NCBI GenBank assembly: GCA_028290765.1
Contig: JAQGJF010000673.1
Coordinates: 1 to 5,351 of the forward strand
Origin: Tardiphaga sp.
GTDB lineage: Bacteria; Pseudomonadota; Alphaproteobacteria; Rhizobiales; Xanthobacteraceae
Length of the DNA: 5,351 nt
Direction: 5' to 3'
Under the pieces are notes generated by a model. It searched no databases. It had not been told where the DNA came from and worked only from the letters and a program-made list of their open reading frames with translations. Below are positions 4,345-5,351 of the stretch, in pieces. Within the stretch, counting starts at the first letter, position 1, and the number at the start of each line of letters is the position of its first letter. The position numbers were made by a program, and so were the translations under genes.

Positions 4345-5351
4345 CTATGCCACGTGCTGGTCGAGAATTTTCACCGCGTTTTCGAGATCGACCGAGACCA
4401 GCTGCGAGACGCCGCGTTCGGCCATGGTGACGCCGAACAGCCGGTTCATCCGCGCCATCGTGATCGGATTATGGGTGATGATGATGAAGCGCGTGTCGGT
4501 CGAGCCGGTCATTTCATGCAGCAGGTCGCAGAACCGCTCCACATTGTGATCGTCGAGCGGCGCGTCGACTTCGTCCAGCACGCAGATCGGCGACGGGTTG
4601 GTGAGGAACACCGCGAAGATCAGCGCCAGCGCGGTCAGCGCCTGCTCGCCGCCGGACAGCAGCGACAGCGTCTGCGGCTTCTTGCCCGGCGGCTTGGCGA
4701 CGATTTCGAGGCCGGCCTCCAGCGGATCGTCGCTCTCGATCAGGGTCAGTTCGGCGGTGCCGCCGCCGAACAGTTCGGTGAACAGCCGCTTGAAATGTCC
4801 GTTGACGGTTTCGAACGAGGTCAGGAGGCGTTCGCGGGCTTCGCGGTTGAGGCTCTGGATGCCCTGGCGCAGCCGCTTGATGGCTTCCACCAGGTCGTCG
4901 CGTTCGGTGGTCAGCCCGGTGTGCTGGGTTTCGACCTCGCGCAGCTCTTCTTCGGCACGCAGGTTGACGGCGCCGAGACGCTCGCGATCGCGGCGCAGCT
5001 TTTCCAGGTCGGTTTCGATCTCGGCCAGCGGCGGCAGCTCGGTGCCGGGCTGGATCTCGGCCAGATTGGCGACACCCTCCGGCTCGACCTCCAGCATGTC
5101 GCGAATTTCGCGTTCGATGTCCTCGAGGCGGCGCCTGCCGCCCTCCATACGCTCTTCGGCGCGGGCGCAGGCTTCGCGCGCGGCCGACAGGGCTTCCAGT
5201 GAAACCTTGGCGGCGCGGTCGGTTTCCGCCATCAGGCTTTCCGCCGCCGCCAGCGCGTCGGCGGCGACGCGGCGGCCGGTTTCCGCGGCTTCGATCTCGC
5301 CGATGATGGCGCGGCGCTTCTGCTCGAACAGCGCGGGCGCGTCTTCCAGTT
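4345..5351 (-). CDS. smc: Chromosome segregation ATPase SMC, C-terminal part (cut by window end)
   Basis: The frame is open from the window end to a TAG at 4345, giving 334 visible residues. The first 185 or so are charged, Glu/Arg/Ala-rich and lack prolines over long stretches, as expected for the returning arm of the SMC coiled coil. The C-terminal head then follows: LSGGEQ (4642-4659), the ABC signature; ICVLDE (4570-4587), Walker B with its catalytic glutamate, leading into DAPLDD, the D-loop; and THNP with the switch histidine at 4471-4473. SMC dimers close their two heads on ATP and, with ScpA and ScpB, organise and separate the chromosome. The N-terminal Walker A half, the hinge and the true start lie beyond the window. 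The methionine at 5232 is internal, since 39 further in-frame residues precede it with the same coiled-coil character. The next gene on this strand is the Rsm22-family gene, 181 nt away. Confidence 0.97.
   Translation of the reverse strand, partial: LEDAPALFEQKRRAIIGEIEAAETGRRVAADALAAAESLMAETDRAAKVSLEALSAAREACARAEERMEGGRRRLEDIEREIRDMLEVEPEGVANLAEIQPGTELPPLAEIETDLEKLRRDRERLGAVNLRAEEELREVETQHTGLTTERDDLVEAIKRLRQGIQSLNREARERLLTSFETVNGHFKRLFTELFGGGTAELTLIESDDPLEAGLEIVAKPPGKKPQTLSLLSGGEQALTALALIFAVFLTNPSPICVLDEVDAPLDDHNVERFCDLLHEMTGSTDTRFIIITHNPITMARMNRLFGVTMAERGVSQLVSVDLENAVKILDQHVA

Noticed and set aside
4354..5202. Plus-strand open frame of 282 codons
   Set aside because: Antisense to smc, whose head motifs are unmistakable. 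The composition (Gln, Arg, Gly, Phe-rich) is that of a mirrored coiled-coil gene.

Overview
The window looks like ordinary chromosome from a high-GC alphaproteobacterium of the Rhizobiales. Bradyrhizobium, Rhodopseudomonas and close relatives fit best. I base this on strong G/C bias at third codon positions, on the closeness of the SMC, LemA and M48 sequences to what I remember of that group, on the presence of an Rsm22-family methyltransferase, and on GC-rich palindromic intergenic repeats of a style common there. No database search was possible, so the genus is inferred. All six genes lie on the minus strand, so gene order in the direction of transcription runs from the right end of the window to the left.

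Right to left: (1) the C-terminal third or so of the chromosome-organising ATPase SMC (4345-5351, cut by the window end); (2) a 181-bp gap filled largely by a two-hairpin inverted repeat element (4189-4309); (3) a complete Rsm22/METTL17-type methyltransferase-like protein (3171-4163), a small-ribosomal-subunit assembly factor family, with four cysteines spaced like the iron-sulfur ligands of the mitochondrial protein; (4) a small secreted protein of the COG4315/PF03640 family (2718-3098), with a possible stress-sigma-factor promoter overlapping the stop codon of the preceding gene; (5) a 245-bp gap holding a 58-nt palindromic element, a predicted G-quadruplex motif on each strand, a 19-nt hairpin and a pair of imperfect direct repeats; (6) lemA (1912-2472) followed 32 nt later by an HtpX-like membrane metallopeptidase of family M48 (701-1879), almost certainly one operon; (7) a 203-bp gap; and (8) the first 165 codons of a ParA/MinD-type deviant Walker A ATPase (1-497, cut by the window end).

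The genes are not one pathway. They cover chromosome segregation (SMC), ribosome assembly (Rsm22), envelope functions (COG4315 protein, and the LemA/M48 pair probably acting in membrane protein quality control), and an unassigned ParA-type ATPase. I found no mobile element, CRISPR array, tRNA or rRNA, and no convincing sign of a wholly new system. The best leads are the conserved cysteine set in Rsm22, the structured repeat cluster between the COG4315 gene and lemA, and a possible frameshifted C-terminus of the M48 peptidase.
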